Part shown: positions 54,035 to 63,147 of the stretch, one piece after another | Position numbering within the stretch: the first letter of the stretch is position 1 | How the letters are laid out: every line of letters starts with the position of its first letter | Assembly (NCBI GenBank): GCA_050178015.1 | Contig: JBFXGM010000017.1 | Coordinates: 44,752 to 108,751 of the forward strand | Source: Gaoshiqia sp050178015 | GTDB taxonomy: Bacteria > Bacteroidota > Bacteroidia > Bacteroidales > Prolixibacteraceae | Direction: 5' to 3' | Length of the DNA stretch: 64,000 bases | Translations under genes and position numbers: made by a program | The notes under the pieces: generated by a model | Seen by the model: the letters and a program-made list of their open reading frames with translations, nothing else | What the model was told of the DNA's origin: nothing | Database searches by the model: none

Positions 54035-54820
54035 TTATTCAACAAATTTATTCTCGATAAAAAGCCTGATTTGGCGGTAGGCATCAATCACATCGTCCCT
54101 TTTGGGCATTGTGTCATAAATCTTTTTGATCAGTTGTTTTTCGCTTACAATCTGGAAACTGCTTTTGAAATTGAGATCATAAACCATCCCCATTAGCATC
54201 AGCTTAAAATCATTCACCGACTGTACGTCTTTTTTAACAACCGGTTTTCCGACTGCCAGGCTTTTAATGACAGCCTCGCTAACGCCCGGCGTATGCGGCA
54301 GGTTATAGCAGATGGAAGGAAGACTGAATGAGCCGTCGCGCTTCAAAAAGCTGACGCATATCTCCCAAATATCAAGTTTGTCGGCATCGCGCAGTAGCTG
54401 GCTGAACAGCATTTGTTGTTTGTCTTTCGAGCTCACGGAAGCTTTATTGTGCGATTCAATGGCAAATAAAACCAGTTGCTGTTCCGTTTCGGGCAATACA
54501 CTGAAAAAGGCTTGTTCCTTCAGCATGGAAACACTTTGGGCAGCATGGTCACCGAACTTGGTATCGTCGAAACTTTGGTGTTCGGTAAATTGCACAAAAC
54601 GCCCCAAATCGTGAAATAATCCGATGAATTCGGCTAATTCGCACTCAGGTTCATCCAGCTCCAGTCTTTGGGCCAGCAGTGCTGAAAGTTTAGCCACACG
54701 CAAGGAGTGGTCAAGCTTAAGTTGCAGGCTTTCTGCCACGTAGTGATCTTTTGTTTTTGCCAGCTTTTTGGTATAATCTTCAAAAAACTTAATCCCTTCT
54801 TCCAGAATATTTTTCGTCAT
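54035..54820 (-). CDS. HD-domain phosphohydrolase-like protein
   Basis: This 261-residue protein has the HD-superfamily metal motif: a histidine in KLDHSLRVAKLSA near residue 34, GLFHDLGRFVQF near 67-78, and GDHAAQSV near 95. These suggest a nucleotide phosphohydrolase or phosphodiesterase of unknown substrate. A frame from 54886 exists, but the ATG at 54820 is preferred because the extension is unlike the family. It is divergent from tRNA-Arg. Confidence 0.82.
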   Translation of the reverse strand: MTKNILEEGIKFFEDYTKKLAKTKDHYVAESLQLKLDHSLRVAKLSALLAQRLELDEPECELAEFIGLFHDLGRFVQFTEHQSFDDTKFGDHAAQSVSMLKEQAFFSVLPETEQQLVLFAIESHNKASVSSKDKQQMLFSQLLRDADKLDIWEICVSFLKRDGSFSLPSICYNLPHTPGVSEAVIKSLAVGKPVVKKDVQSVNDFKLMLMGMVYDLNFKSSFQIVSEKQLIKKIYDTMPKRDDVIDAYRQIRLFIENKFVE

Positions 54821-54963
54821 TGCAATTTCTCCAAGTATGAAGCAAAAATAGCTTATTTCAGATATCCACTGACTACCAGCATCCAAGATTTATCAACATT
54901 TCTCAGCTTGATAATCTTTGCTTAAGTTTTTCACTTTTTTTATCAAAAAAACGAATGTTTTAC

Positions 54964-54971
54964 TATTTTTG
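54964..54971 (+). promoter_or_regulatory. Promoter -7 box of tRNA-Arg
   Basis: TATTTTTG matches TAnnTTTG and ends 10 bp before the first tRNA base, a correct spacing for a stable RNA. The -33 element is not clear. Confidence 0.55.
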
Positions 54972-54981
54972 CAGCCGCATT

Positions 54982-55053
54982 GGTCCCATAGTTCAATGGA
55001 TAGAATATCAGATTCCGGTTCTGACGATTTGGGTTCGAGTCCCGATGGGATCA
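54982..55053 (+). tRNA. tRNA-Arg, anticodon CCG
   Basis: A complete cloverleaf folds from these 72 bases. Acceptor GGTCCCA pairs with TGGGATC (one G-U). The anticodon arm TCAGA-TTCCGGT-TCTGA gives anticodon CCG, reading CGG. The T arm is TTGGG-TTCGAGT-CCCGA. The discriminator is A, and the 3' CCA is not encoded. Confidence 0.95.
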
Positions 55054-55087
55054 CAACAAAAGCCGCTTAAACAGCGGCTTTTGTTGT
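55053..55087 (+). terminator. Terminator after tRNA-Arg
   Basis: A perfect 15-bp stem (55053-55067 with 55073-55087) with a TAAAC loop is followed by TTTT. It begins on the last base of the tRNA. Confidence 0.88.
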
Positions 55088-55137
55088 TTTAGGTCTGTAG
55101 CAACTTATCCTTTTGTCAATGAACATTTGCACAATAA

Positions 55138-55169
55138 AAAAAGACTGCCGTTGGAAGAGCAGTCTTTTT
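55138..55169 (-). terminator. Terminator of the rseC-rnf operon
   Basis: AAAAAGACTGC and GCAGTCTTTTT (55138-55148 with 55159-55169) form a perfect stem, T-tailed on the minus strand, 26 bp past the rnfA stop. Confidence 0.88.
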
Positions 55170-55194
55170 GAATTATGAGAAATGGTATTATTGA

Positions 55195-55767
55195 CTAAAC
55201 CAACCCGCTGAAACCCATGAATGCCATGGCCAAAATGCCGGCAACGATAAGCGCAATTGGAGTTCCTTTTAATCCTTTCGGTACGTCAATCAGATCGAGG
55301 TGTTCGCGCAGCCCGGCAAATAATACCAGCGCCAGGCCAAAGCCAATCGCGTTGCTGATAGCAAAAACCACACCTTCCATCAAATTAAATTCTTTCTGGA
55401 TGGTGAGAATGGCTACCCCCAAAATAGCACAGTTGGTGGTAATCAGGGGCAAGAAAACGCCAAGCGCCTGGTAAAGCGCCGGACTTACCTTTTTCAGGAT
55501 AATTTCAACCAGCTGAACCAGCGATGCAATTACCAGAATGAACGAAATGGTTTGCAGGTAGCCAATGTTGAACGGATTTAAGATGTAAAGCTGAATGAGG
55601 TAAGTAACGATGGTGGCGAGCACCATCACAAAGGTGACAGCCCCAGCCATTCCCACAGCAGTTGAAATACGTTTGGAAACACCCAGAAATGGGCAAACGC
55701 CCAAGAATTGGGTCAGTACAATGTTATTGACAAAGACCGCTGATATAATGATAATGATATATTCCAT
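55195..55767 (-). CDS. rnfA: Rnf complex membrane subunit RnfA
   Basis: This 190-residue protein has six membrane segments and the RnfA/NqrE signature: NNIVLTQFLGVCPFLGVS near the start and TTNCAILGVA near 110. It belongs to the inverted pair RnfA/RnfE that shares a membrane-embedded iron-sulfur site between conserved cysteines. It is the last gene of rseC-rnfBCDGEA. Confidence 0.95.
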   Translation of the reverse strand: MEYIIIIISAVFVNNIVLTQFLGVCPFLGVSKRISTAVGMAGAVTFVMVLATIVTYLIQLYILNPFNIGYLQTISFILVIASLVQLVEIILKKVSPALYQALGVFLPLITTNCAILGVAILTIQKEFNLMEGVVFAISNAIGFGLALVLFAGLREHLDLIDVPKGLKGTPIALIVAGILAMAFMGFSGLV

Positions 55768-55779
55768 GTGTTATTCCTC

Positions 55780-56364
55780 CTACGCTTTTTTGATTTTGTT
55801 GGAAATGGCGATCAAATAGCCAAGTACAATGAATGCCCCGGGGGCCAATACAAAAAGTAGCATGCCGTAATCTTCAGGAAATACAGAGATGTTGAAGATT
55901 TTGCCGCTTCCCAGAAACTCGCGAATAGCTCCCAGAATCGTCAAAGCCATCGAAAAACCAAGTCCCATGCTCAACCCGTCAATGGCCGAAGACAGCACAT
56001 TGTTTTTCGAAGCGAATGCTTCGGCGCGTCCCAAAACAATGCAGTTAACCACAATCAGCGGGATGAACAGCCCCAGGCTTTTAAACAGCTCGGGCAGATA
56101 GGCCTGCATCGACAATTCGACCACGGTTACAAATGAGGCGATAATGACGATAAAACTTGGGATGCGGACTTTGTCGGGAATGACATTTTTCACTAACGAA
56201 ACCACGATGTTGGCCATCAGCAATACAAAGGTAGTGGCCAGCCCCATCCCTAAGCCGTTTATGGCCGAAGAAGTAACACCCAGCGTGGGGCACATCCCCA
56301 GCAGTAAAACAAAAATGGGGTTTTCCTTTAAAAAACCTTTTGTGAAATTATTCCATTGATTCAT
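55780..56364 (-). CDS. rnfE: Rnf complex membrane subunit RnfE
   Basis: This 194-residue homologue of RnfA has FVLLLGMCPTLGVTSSA near residue 20 and IVVNCIVLGRAEAFAS near 105, the NqrD/RnfE signatures with their cysteines. It has six membrane helices. It overlaps rnfG by four bases (ATGA) and precedes rnfA by 12. Confidence 0.95.
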   Translation of the reverse strand: MNQWNNFTKGFLKENPIFVLLLGMCPTLGVTSSAINGLGMGLATTFVLLMANIVVSLVKNVIPDKVRIPSFIVIIASFVTVVELSMQAYLPELFKSLGLFIPLIVVNCIVLGRAEAFASKNNVLSSAIDGLSMGLGFSMALTILGAIREFLGSGKIFNISVFPEDYGMLLFVLAPGAFIVLGYLIAISNKIKKA

Positions 56365-57002
56365 AATGCACCTCCTTCGGTTTCTTCATCGTGTGAAATT
56401 GGACCCTCTGTTTCGTGTTGGGCCGCAGCCTGAAATGATTCGTAGGCTTTTCGGATCGATTCCAAAAAAGCTCTCGAAGTGATGGTGGATGCGGTAATGG
56501 CATCCACTTCGCCGCCGTCTTTGGTCACCATAAGCTTGGCTGTCCCGGGATTTTTACCGATGATGTTCTGTCCGGATTTAGCCGCGTTGTTGAACCAGGT
56601 GTCCATTTTCGATCCCAGGCCTGGCGTTTCTTTATGTTCCAGCACCTGATACCCGCTGATGACGCCATCCGGTTTAAAGCCAACCATAATCTGTATCAAT
56701 CCGCCAAAACCATTTTTTGAGTATGTTTTGACAGCTACGCCGACCAACTCCTGCGAACTGTTGAATGCCGGAAAAAATACCAGGCTGTCACCTCCATCTT
56801 CCGGTGCGGCTTTCCACGAAGCACCCAGTTCGTTAAATTGGGGCAGGATGCTTTTAATTGCCTCGTTTTGCGCTTTTAGCTTGGCAACATCAATTGCCTC
56901 CTTGGTCATGCTGTGCACAAAACCCAGAATAGTTGCCGAAATGAGTGAAACCATTAGCAAGGTCAGCACCATGCTTAAAAAGGTCGATTTTTTTCCAGCC
57001 AT
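56361..57002 (-). CDS. rnfG: Rnf complex FMN-binding subunit RnfG
   Basis: This 213-residue protein has one N-terminal membrane anchor and an extracytoplasmic FMN-binding domain. Covalent FMN attachment is expected at a threonine of DAITASTITS near residue 170, a variant of the DAxTGATxTS site; GLGSKMDTW is also typical. An acidic C-terminal tail follows. It shares one base with rnfD. Confidence 0.94.
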   Translation of the reverse strand: MAGKKSTFLSMVLTLLMVSLISATILGFVHSMTKEAIDVAKLKAQNEAIKSILPQFNELGASWKAAPEDGGDSLVFFPAFNSSQELVGVAVKTYSKNGFGGLIQIMVGFKPDGVISGYQVLEHKETPGLGSKMDTWFNNAAKSGQNIIGKNPGTAKLMVTKDGGEVDAITASTITSRAFLESIRKAYESFQAAAQHETEGPISHDEETEGGAL

Positions 57003-57985
57003 TATTTCGTTCCTCCAAATCGTTTAGGTTTTACATACGCGTTGATTAGCGGTGTAAATCCGTTCATAATTAAGATGGCAAATGAAATTCCTTCGGGATA
57101 TGCCCCAAAGTTTCGGATCAGTACGGTAATTACGCCAATACCCGCAGCGTAAATAAACTGTCCGCGGTGGGTCATGGGCGAAGTCACCATGTCGGTGGCC
57201 ATGTAGATGGCGCCCAGCATGGCCCCGCCGGTGAGCAGGTGGAATATCGGCTCAATAAAATTTTCAGGGTTTACCATCCATAAAATTCCCTGGAAAACGA
57301 AAATGGTTCCCAGCACAAAAACCGGGATATGGAAAGTGATTACTTTCTTCCAAAGCATGTAGCCAAAACCAAGCAGCAGGAACAGGGCTGAAATTTCGCC
57401 CATCGAACCCGACATGTTTCCGTAAAGCAGGTCCATTCCCGAAGGAAGGCTGTCCATTAACGCGCTTACCGGTTGGCCGCTTTTAACGCCTTCTTTCAAA
57501 ATACCCAAAGGGGTAGCGGTTGTCAGCGCATCAACGACGGCGTGTTGGCTCACGGGCCAGCTGGTCATTTGAACCGGAAACGAAATCAGCAAAAACACAC
57601 GGCCAACCAGCGCCGGGTTAAACGGGTTGTTGCCCAGTCCGCCAAAAGACAGTTTTCCCACGCCGATGGCCACCAGTGCTCCGGCAATGATGATCCAGCT
57701 TGGGATGGAGGCCGGAACGTTAAAGGCGAGCAAAATGCCGGTCAGGGCAGCTGAGCCATCGGTAATTTTGGGAACTTCCTTCATGATAAAACGCTGGATC
57801 ACATACTCGAAGGCCATGCAGGAAACCACGGCCAGCAACGTGACACGGACGGCATCCAGCCCGAACATAAATACCGACCAAACCAACGCCGGCAGCAAAG
57901 CCAGGAGGACCCGGTACATAATTTTATTCACCGAGTCGCTGGTGTGTACATGCGGTGAAGGTGATATCGTTAACAGTTTACTCAT
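57002..57985 (-). CDS. rnfD: Rnf complex membrane subunit RnfD
   Basis: This 327-residue protein has about nine or ten membrane segments. The FMN attachment site is visible as DALTTATPLG near residue 155, matching the SGATPL consensus with a threonine acceptor. GKLSFGGLGNNPFNPALVGR near 110 is the RnfD/NqrB signature. It forms the membrane core moving Na+ or H+. Confidence 0.95.
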   Translation of the reverse strand: MSKLLTISPSPHVHTSDSVNKIMYRVLLALLPALVWSVFMFGLDAVRVTLLAVVSCMAFEYVIQRFIMKEVPKITDGSAALTGILLAFNVPASIPSWIIIAGALVAIGVGKLSFGGLGNNPFNPALVGRVFLLISFPVQMTSWPVSQHAVVDALTTATPLGILKEGVKSGQPVSALMDSLPSGMDLLYGNMSGSMGEISALFLLLGFGYMLWKKVITFHIPVFVLGTIFVFQGILWMVNPENFIEPIFHLLTGGAMLGAIYMATDMVTSPMTHRGQFIYAAGIGVITVLIRNFGAYPEGISFAILIMNGFTPLINAYVKPKRFGGTK

Positions 57986-58029
57986 TTTTTAGTTATGAAT
58001 TAAAAATGATAAATTTTGATTATTTCGTG

Positions 58030-59361
58030 TTATTTTTTACGGCTGCGGATGATTTGTCCCACTTTCCCTTTTCCCAACCGGATATAATCGAGCAGCGGAC
58101 GATCAGCAGGGCAGGTGTAGCTGCACGAGCCGCATTCGATACAATCCATTACCCGGCTAGCTTCGGCTTTGTCCCAAATTTGTTTGTCCGAAACAGTCAT
58201 CAGGTAGTAGGGCTCCAGTCCCATTGGGCAAACGGTAACGCAGCGTCCGCAGCGGATGCAACTTTTCATCTGTTCCCTTTTAGCCTCCGGCGCGGGCATG
58301 ATCGTGATGCCCGATGTTCCTTTGGTGACAGGCACATCCAGCGAAGCAATGGCTTTTCCCATCATGGGGCCACCACTGATAATTTTGGCGGTATCTTCGG
58401 GGAGGCCGCCTGCAGCTTCAATCAAATCTTTCACCGGCGTGCCCACACGTACCAGAAAGTTCGATGGTTTTTTGACTGATTTTCCGGTGATGGTTACCAC
58501 ACGTTCGATCAGGGGTTTGTTTTTCTGAACGGCCTCGTACACGGCAAAAGCGGTTCCCACGTTGCTCACAACGGCGCCCACGGCAATAGGCAGGGCGCCA
58601 GAGGGGACTTCACGACCGGTAACAGCATTGATCAGCTGCTTTTCGCCACCCTGCGGATATTTTACCTTCAGCGGCACCACTTCGATGGATGAATCAGCCG
58701 ATACCAGGTTTCTCAGGTGGGCAATGGCGTCTTTTTTATTGTTTTCGATGCCGATATAGGCTTTATTTACCTGTAAGGCACACATCAGGAGGCGGATGCC
58801 GACCATAATTTCTTTGCCTTTTTCGAGCATCAACCGGTGGTCGGAGGTCAGATAGGGTTCACACTCCACACCGTTGATGATCAGCATTTCGGCTTTCATC
58901 CCTTGAGGGGGCATCAATTTTACATGCGTAGGAAAAGTGGCGCCACCCAAACCCACCACACCGGCAGCATTAATTTTGTCGATGATTGCCTTGCTGTCGG
59001 CCTGATATTCTTCGATCAGTTCGTCGCCTGTTTGGACCGTTTCCAGCCATTCATCGCCTTCCACATCAATAAAAATACCTTGTTTCGGGTATCCCGAAGC
59101 ATCCAGGGATAGGTCAACTTTTTTGACAGTTCCGGATACCGAAGAGTGAATGTTGGCAGAAACAAAACCGCCGGCTTGAGCGATTAGTTGTCCAACTTTT
59201 ACCTGATCGCCTTTTTTTACCAGGGCTTGTGCCGGTGCTCCAATATGTTGGGCAATGGGTATAAAAACGCTTTTGGGTAAAGCCAGTCTTTCGATGGCCT
59301 TATCAGCTGAAAGCTTATTTTCAGCGGGATGGACCCCTCCAAGTTTAAAAGTTTTTAACAC
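58030..59361 (-). CDS. rnfC: Rnf complex NADH-oxidising subunit RnfC
   Basis: This 443-residue peripheral subunit has an N-terminal GGVHPAENK segment and the NADH/FMN-binding region with GLGGATFPTHVKL near residue 137. Two [4Fe-4S] motifs lie near the C-terminus: CIRCGRCVTVCPMGL and CIECGSCSYTCPADRPL. It passes electrons between NADH and the membrane subunits. It lies 15 bp after rnfB. Confidence 0.96.
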   Translation of the reverse strand: MLKTFKLGGVHPAENKLSADKAIERLALPKSVFIPIAQHIGAPAQALVKKGDQVKVGQLIAQAGGFVSANIHSSVSGTVKKVDLSLDASGYPKQGIFIDVEGDEWLETVQTGDELIEEYQADSKAIIDKINAAGVVGLGGATFPTHVKLMPPQGMKAEMLIINGVECEPYLTSDHRLMLEKGKEIMVGIRLLMCALQVNKAYIGIENNKKDAIAHLRNLVSADSSIEVVPLKVKYPQGGEKQLINAVTGREVPSGALPIAVGAVVSNVGTAFAVYEAVQKNKPLIERVVTITGKSVKKPSNFLVRVGTPVKDLIEAAGGLPEDTAKIISGGPMMGKAIASLDVPVTKGTSGITIMPAPEAKREQMKSCIRCGRCVTVCPMGLEPYYLMTVSDKQIWDKAEASRVMDCIECGSCSYTCPADRPLLDYIRLGKGKVGQIIRSRKK

Positions 59362-59376
59362 GATTGGCCTCCTTTG

Positions 59377-60297
59377 TTAGTTTTCAGTATTATCTGGTTG
59401 ATTTTTTCCGGTTGCTGCTGTTTGGGCTGCAACTGGTTTTTCTGCTGGTTTTGACGGAAGATCCTCCTTTATTTTGCGCGGTGGAAAGTTTACCTCGATG
59501 ATGGCGTTGGTTGGGCACTCCAGAACGCATTTGCGGCACAGTTTACATTTGTCGGCATCGATAAAGGCCAGGTTGTTGCTCATGGTGATGGCATCGAACG
59601 GACATACCTTGAAGCATTTGCTGCAACCGATACAGGCCACTTCGCACGATTTTTTGGCAATACCGCCTTTGTCTTCGTTGCGGCAGGCCACATATATTTT
59701 GCGGTCTTTCGGGCCTTTTTTGCGCAGTTCGATCAGTGTTTTCGGGCAGGCCTCCACGCAGGCGCCGCAAGCCACGCACTTCTCGTCGATCACTTCGGGC
59801 AGTCCGGTTTCGGGGTTCATGTGAATGGCATCGAAGTCGCAGGCAACCACGCAGTCGCCACATCCCAAGCAGCCGTACTGGCAGCCGGTGTCGCCGCTAT
59901 ACAACGAAGCGGCCACTGCACAGGACAAAGCCCCGTCGTACTGGTTGATTTTGGGGCGGTGCTCGCAGCTTCCGTTGCAACGCACTACAGCCACTTTGGG
60001 TGTTTGTGCCACGGCTTCCATGCCCAAAATACCAGCTACACCCGACATGCAGTCGTTTCCGCCAACCGGGCAATACAACGATGTCAGGTCGTCGGCTTTC
60101 ACGCAGGCTTCGGCAAAAGCGCGGCAACCGGCAAAGCCGCAACCACCGCAGTTCGCGCCCGGCAAGGCTTTTTCCACATCATCGATCCGTGGATCTTCAT
60201 ATACTTTAAATTTTTGGGCTACAAAATACAGGATCACTGCTGCCAGTGTCCCGATTGCGCTCAGGGTAATAATTGTATAAACAATTGTCATGCTCAT
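59377..60297 (-). CDS. rnfB: Rnf complex ferredoxin-reacting subunit RnfB
   Basis: This 306-residue protein has one N-terminal membrane helix. The four-Cys motif NCGGCGFAGCRAFAEAC near residue 50 follows, then two to three pairs of [4Fe-4S] motifs (for example CVACGACVEACP, CIGCSKCFKVCP and CKLCRKCVLECP). The tail is Pro/Ala-rich. It exchanges electrons with soluble ferredoxin. The extra clusters compared with E. coli RsxB are common in anaerobes. Confidence 0.95.
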   Translation of the reverse strand: MSMTIVYTIITLSAIGTLAAVILYFVAQKFKVYEDPRIDDVEKALPGANCGGCGFAGCRAFAEACVKADDLTSLYCPVGGNDCMSGVAGILGMEAVAQTPKVAVVRCNGSCEHRPKINQYDGALSCAVAASLYSGDTGCQYGCLGCGDCVVACDFDAIHMNPETGLPEVIDEKCVACGACVEACPKTLIELRKKGPKDRKIYVACRNEDKGGIAKKSCEVACIGCSKCFKVCPFDAITMSNNLAFIDADKCKLCRKCVLECPTNAIIEVNFPPRKIKEDLPSKPAEKPVAAQTAATGKNQPDNTEN

Positions 60298-60303
60298 AAT
60301 AAA

Positions 60304-60720
60304 TTATTGTAAAGGCTTGATTTCAAATTCAAAGCTTCGTTTTAATTTGTTCCTGAACAAGTACAGGATGAAATAATAGGGTAGGAGAATGCCCAAGGCG
60401 AAAAGTCCGCTAAGACCTTCGTTTTGTGTGATTTGAAGGGAGATGATGAGAGTGGCCATCAGCAACAAAAAAGGAAGCACATAACCATAGAACAAGGCCT
60501 TGAAACCCTGCGACGTTTTTCCGATCACGCGAACCTGCTGGCCCAGGCGGAAATCGCCGGTAAAATGTTCGATTTCAATGTCTTTGTCTTTCATATCTGC
60601 GGCTGTACAGGCCCCTTTGGCATGGCAAGAGGCGCAAGCAGATTCGTTAATAATGCCTACAATTATTTTTTTTTCTGAAAGCTTCTTAATAATCCCCGTG
60701 TGTTCTATCTCTTCCGACAT
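60304..60720 (-). CDS. rseC: RseC/SoxR-reducing-system family protein
   Basis: This 138-residue protein has the family cysteine motif SACASCHAKGAC near residue 31 and two membrane helices (about 70-120). RseC-type proteins accompany Rnf in SoxR reduction or in complex assembly. The ATG at 60720 replaces a TTG at 60735. It is first in the rnf operon, six bases before rnfB, and a -7 box lies just upstream. Confidence 0.87.
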   Translation of the reverse strand: MSEEIEHTGIIKKLSEKKIIVGIINESACASCHAKGACTAADMKDKDIEIEHFTGDFRLGQQVRVIGKTSQGFKALFYGYVLPFLLLMATLIISLQITQNEGLSGLFALGILLPYYFILYLFRNKLKRSFEFEIKPLQ

Positions 60721-60752
60721 CCTATTTCGCTTCAAAGCTTTTTTTTCGTCTG

Positions 60753-60760
60753 CAAAACTA
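60753..60760 (-). promoter_or_regulatory. TAnnTTTG box upstream of rseC-rnf
   Basis: On the minus strand TAGTTTTG lies 32 bp before the ATG at 60720. A -33 element is not obvious. Confidence 0.5.
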
Positions 60761-60907
60761 TAGATGTTTGCATAACTTGTTTGTATTGAAAAATAATTTT
60801 TAAAACATCTAGCCCTATTTGTATTGATTTTAAATAATAAGCTTTCATGATGTTTGTAGGTTGTTAGTCAATTACATGACCTGTTTTTGCGTACGTGTTT
60901 TGTAGGT

Positions 60908-60925
60908 TGCGTAATCGATTGCGCA
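60908..60925. promoter_or_regulatory. Palindrome matching the kdu LacI operator
   Basis: TGCGTAATCGATTGCGCA is an 18-bp palindrome with one symmetric mismatch pair, centred on CG. It shares AATCGATTGC with the kduI operator (37979-37990). It lies 25 bp before a 21-codon ORF (60951-61016) that stops at once, in a gap between rseC and recG. The site may be a second operator or the remains of one. Confidence 0.45.
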
Positions 60926-61012
60926 GCAAAAATAACTTTTTCATTTTATTATGAAGAAGACTTTTGGAATAAATGTGCTTTTTGATGGAGGGATTACTAT
61001 AGACACTTCTTG

Positions 61013-63112
61013 CTAACTAATTACACTCCAGTCGAATTCCGTGTTTTTCATGCGTTGCAGATGGTAGCGCAACAATTGATTTTCGTGTTTTTCGAGCCGG
61101 GGATCATCATCGAGCACATCCGACGCCATGTTTCGGGCTACGCGCAATATTTCGCCGTCTTTGCCCAGGTTGGCAATATTCAGGTTGATGCCCAAGCCGC
61201 TTTGCTGGGTCCCTTCCAGGTCGCCCGGGCCTCGTAGTTGCAGGTCCACTTCAGCTATCTCGAAGCCATCGTTTGTCCGCACCATGGTCTCCAGTCGTTT
61301 GCGGCTTTCGTTGCTGATTTTGTACGACGACATCAGCAGGCAGTAAGATTGTTCTGCTCCCCGGCCAACCCGACCACGTAACTGATGAAGCTGCGAAAGC
61401 CCAAACCGCTCGGCGCTTTCAATGATCATCACTGAGGCGTTGGGGACGTCCACACCCACCTCGATCACCGTGGTGGCCACCATGATCTGCGTTTTTCCTT
61501 CTTTAAAAAGTTGCATTTCCCGGTCTTTTTCGGCTGGTTTCAGCCGTCCGTGGACCATGCTAAGCTTGTAGCGCGGGAAAACTTCTTTCAGCAATTCGTA
61601 GCCATCTTCCAGGTTTTTCAGGTCCAGCTTTTCCGATTCACTGATCAGCGGGTACACAATGTAAGCTTGTCTCCCTGCTTCAATTTGCTGGCGGATAAAC
61701 TGATAGACTTCTTTTCGGCGGTTTTCGTAAAAATGCCGTGTTTCAATTGGTTTCCGCCCGGGTGGCAGCTCATCGATCACCGAAACATCCAGGTCGCCAT
61801 ATAGGGTCATGGCCAGGGTACGTGGAATGGGCGTGGCGGTCATTACCAGTACGTGCGGCGGGATTCCGCTGTTTTTTTTCCAAAGCCGGGCTCGCTGCGC
61901 TACACCAAACCGGTGTTGTTCGTCAATAATTACCAGTCCCAGTTTATGAAAGTTGACCGTGTCTTCAATCAATGCGTGGGTTCCGACCAATAATTGAATT
62001 TCGCCCGTTTCAATGCCGTGATGAATGGTTTTCCGTTCGCGGGCTTTGGTCGATCCGGTGAGCAGGGCAATTTTCACCCCGATGCCGTCCAGCATCTTTT
62101 TTATGGTGTTGAAATGTTGAATGGCCAAAATTTCGGTGGGGGCCATCAGGCTGGCCTGGAACCCATTGTCGAATGCAATGAGGGCTACCATCAGGGCCAC
62201 CAGCGTTTTTCCGCTGCCCACATCGCCTTGCAGCAGGCGGTTCATCTGTTTTCCGCTGCCCAGGTCGCGCCTGATCTCCTTAATAACTTTCTTTTGGGCA
62301 TTGGTCAGATTGAACGGCAGGTTGTTTTCGTAAAATTTATTGAAATTATATCCGATGGTTGAAAAAATAAAACCTTTGAAGGCTTCTTCGCGCTTGTGTT
62401 TCAGGCTCAGGATCTTCAGCTGGATGTAGAAAAGTTCTTCGAATTTCAGACGATAGGTGGCTTTTTGCAAGGCGTGCGTATTTTCCGGGAAGTGGATTTG
62501 CCGTAACGATTGGTTTAATGGGAGTAGTTTCAACATTTCCCGGATTTGCGGGGTCAGGGTCTCATAAATTTTCCCTTCGATTTGGACGGCGAGGTTATAT
62601 TGAAGTTTGTTGATAGCCCGTGTCGTTAAAAACCTTTTTTTCAGCGTTTCGGTGGTGTTATAAAAAGCTTGTAACACACCGGTCGTGATTTGCTCCTTTT
62701 CGGCCCCTTCCAGCTCAGGGTGGATAAGGTTGACTCGTCCGTTAAAGACCGACGGCTTTCCGAAAGCCACATATTCCTGCCCGGGTTTCAGGTTTTCGCG
62801 GATGTATTTTATACCCGAAAACCAAATTAGGTCGAGACTGCCCGTTTCGTCATAAAAAACGGCTGACAACCGTTGTTTTCTGGTTTCGCCATGCAACTCA
62901 AAATGTTTTATTCTCCCTTTTACCTGAATATATGCCTGATTGGCATTAATTTCCGAAACCTTGTGAAACTTGGTTCGGTCGATATATTTGTAAGGGAAAT
63001 AATATAACAGGTCGCGAAAAGTAAAAATCCTCAATTCCTTTTTGAGCAATTCGGCCCTTTGGGGACCAACCCCGGGGAGAAATTTTATATCTTGGTCGAT
63101 AAATTCAGGCAT
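61013..63112 (-). CDS. recG: ATP-dependent DNA helicase RecG
   Basis: This 699-residue protein has an N-terminal wedge (OB) domain (about 60-150) and superfamily 2 helicase motifs. Walker A is LLQGDVGSGKT near residue 294, the DEQH box IIDEQHRFG near 397, and MTATPIPRTLAMT follows. GRVGRGAEQSYC and RGPGDLEGTQQSG near the end are RecG signatures. It remodels stalled replication forks and Holliday junctions. It stands alone, divergent from the ABC ATPase gene. Confidence 0.96.
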   Translation of the reverse strand: MPEFIDQDIKFLPGVGPQRAELLKKELRIFTFRDLLYYFPYKYIDRTKFHKVSEINANQAYIQVKGRIKHFELHGETRKQRLSAVFYDETGSLDLIWFSGIKYIRENLKPGQEYVAFGKPSVFNGRVNLIHPELEGAEKEQITTGVLQAFYNTTETLKKRFLTTRAINKLQYNLAVQIEGKIYETLTPQIREMLKLLPLNQSLRQIHFPENTHALQKATYRLKFEELFYIQLKILSLKHKREEAFKGFIFSTIGYNFNKFYENNLPFNLTNAQKKVIKEIRRDLGSGKQMNRLLQGDVGSGKTLVALMVALIAFDNGFQASLMAPTEILAIQHFNTIKKMLDGIGVKIALLTGSTKARERKTIHHGIETGEIQLLVGTHALIEDTVNFHKLGLVIIDEQHRFGVAQRARLWKKNSGIPPHVLVMTATPIPRTLAMTLYGDLDVSVIDELPPGRKPIETRHFYENRRKEVYQFIRQQIEAGRQAYIVYPLISESEKLDLKNLEDGYELLKEVFPRYKLSMVHGRLKPAEKDREMQLFKEGKTQIMVATTVIEVGVDVPNASVMIIESAERFGLSQLHQLRGRVGRGAEQSYCLLMSSYKISNESRKRLETMVRTNDGFEIAEVDLQLRGPGDLEGTQQSGLGINLNIANLGKDGEILRVARNMASDVLDDDPRLEKHENQLLRYHLQRMKNTEFDWSVIS

Positions 63113-63147
63113 GTAGCAAAGATAAAAATTATCGTATTAACAGATCA

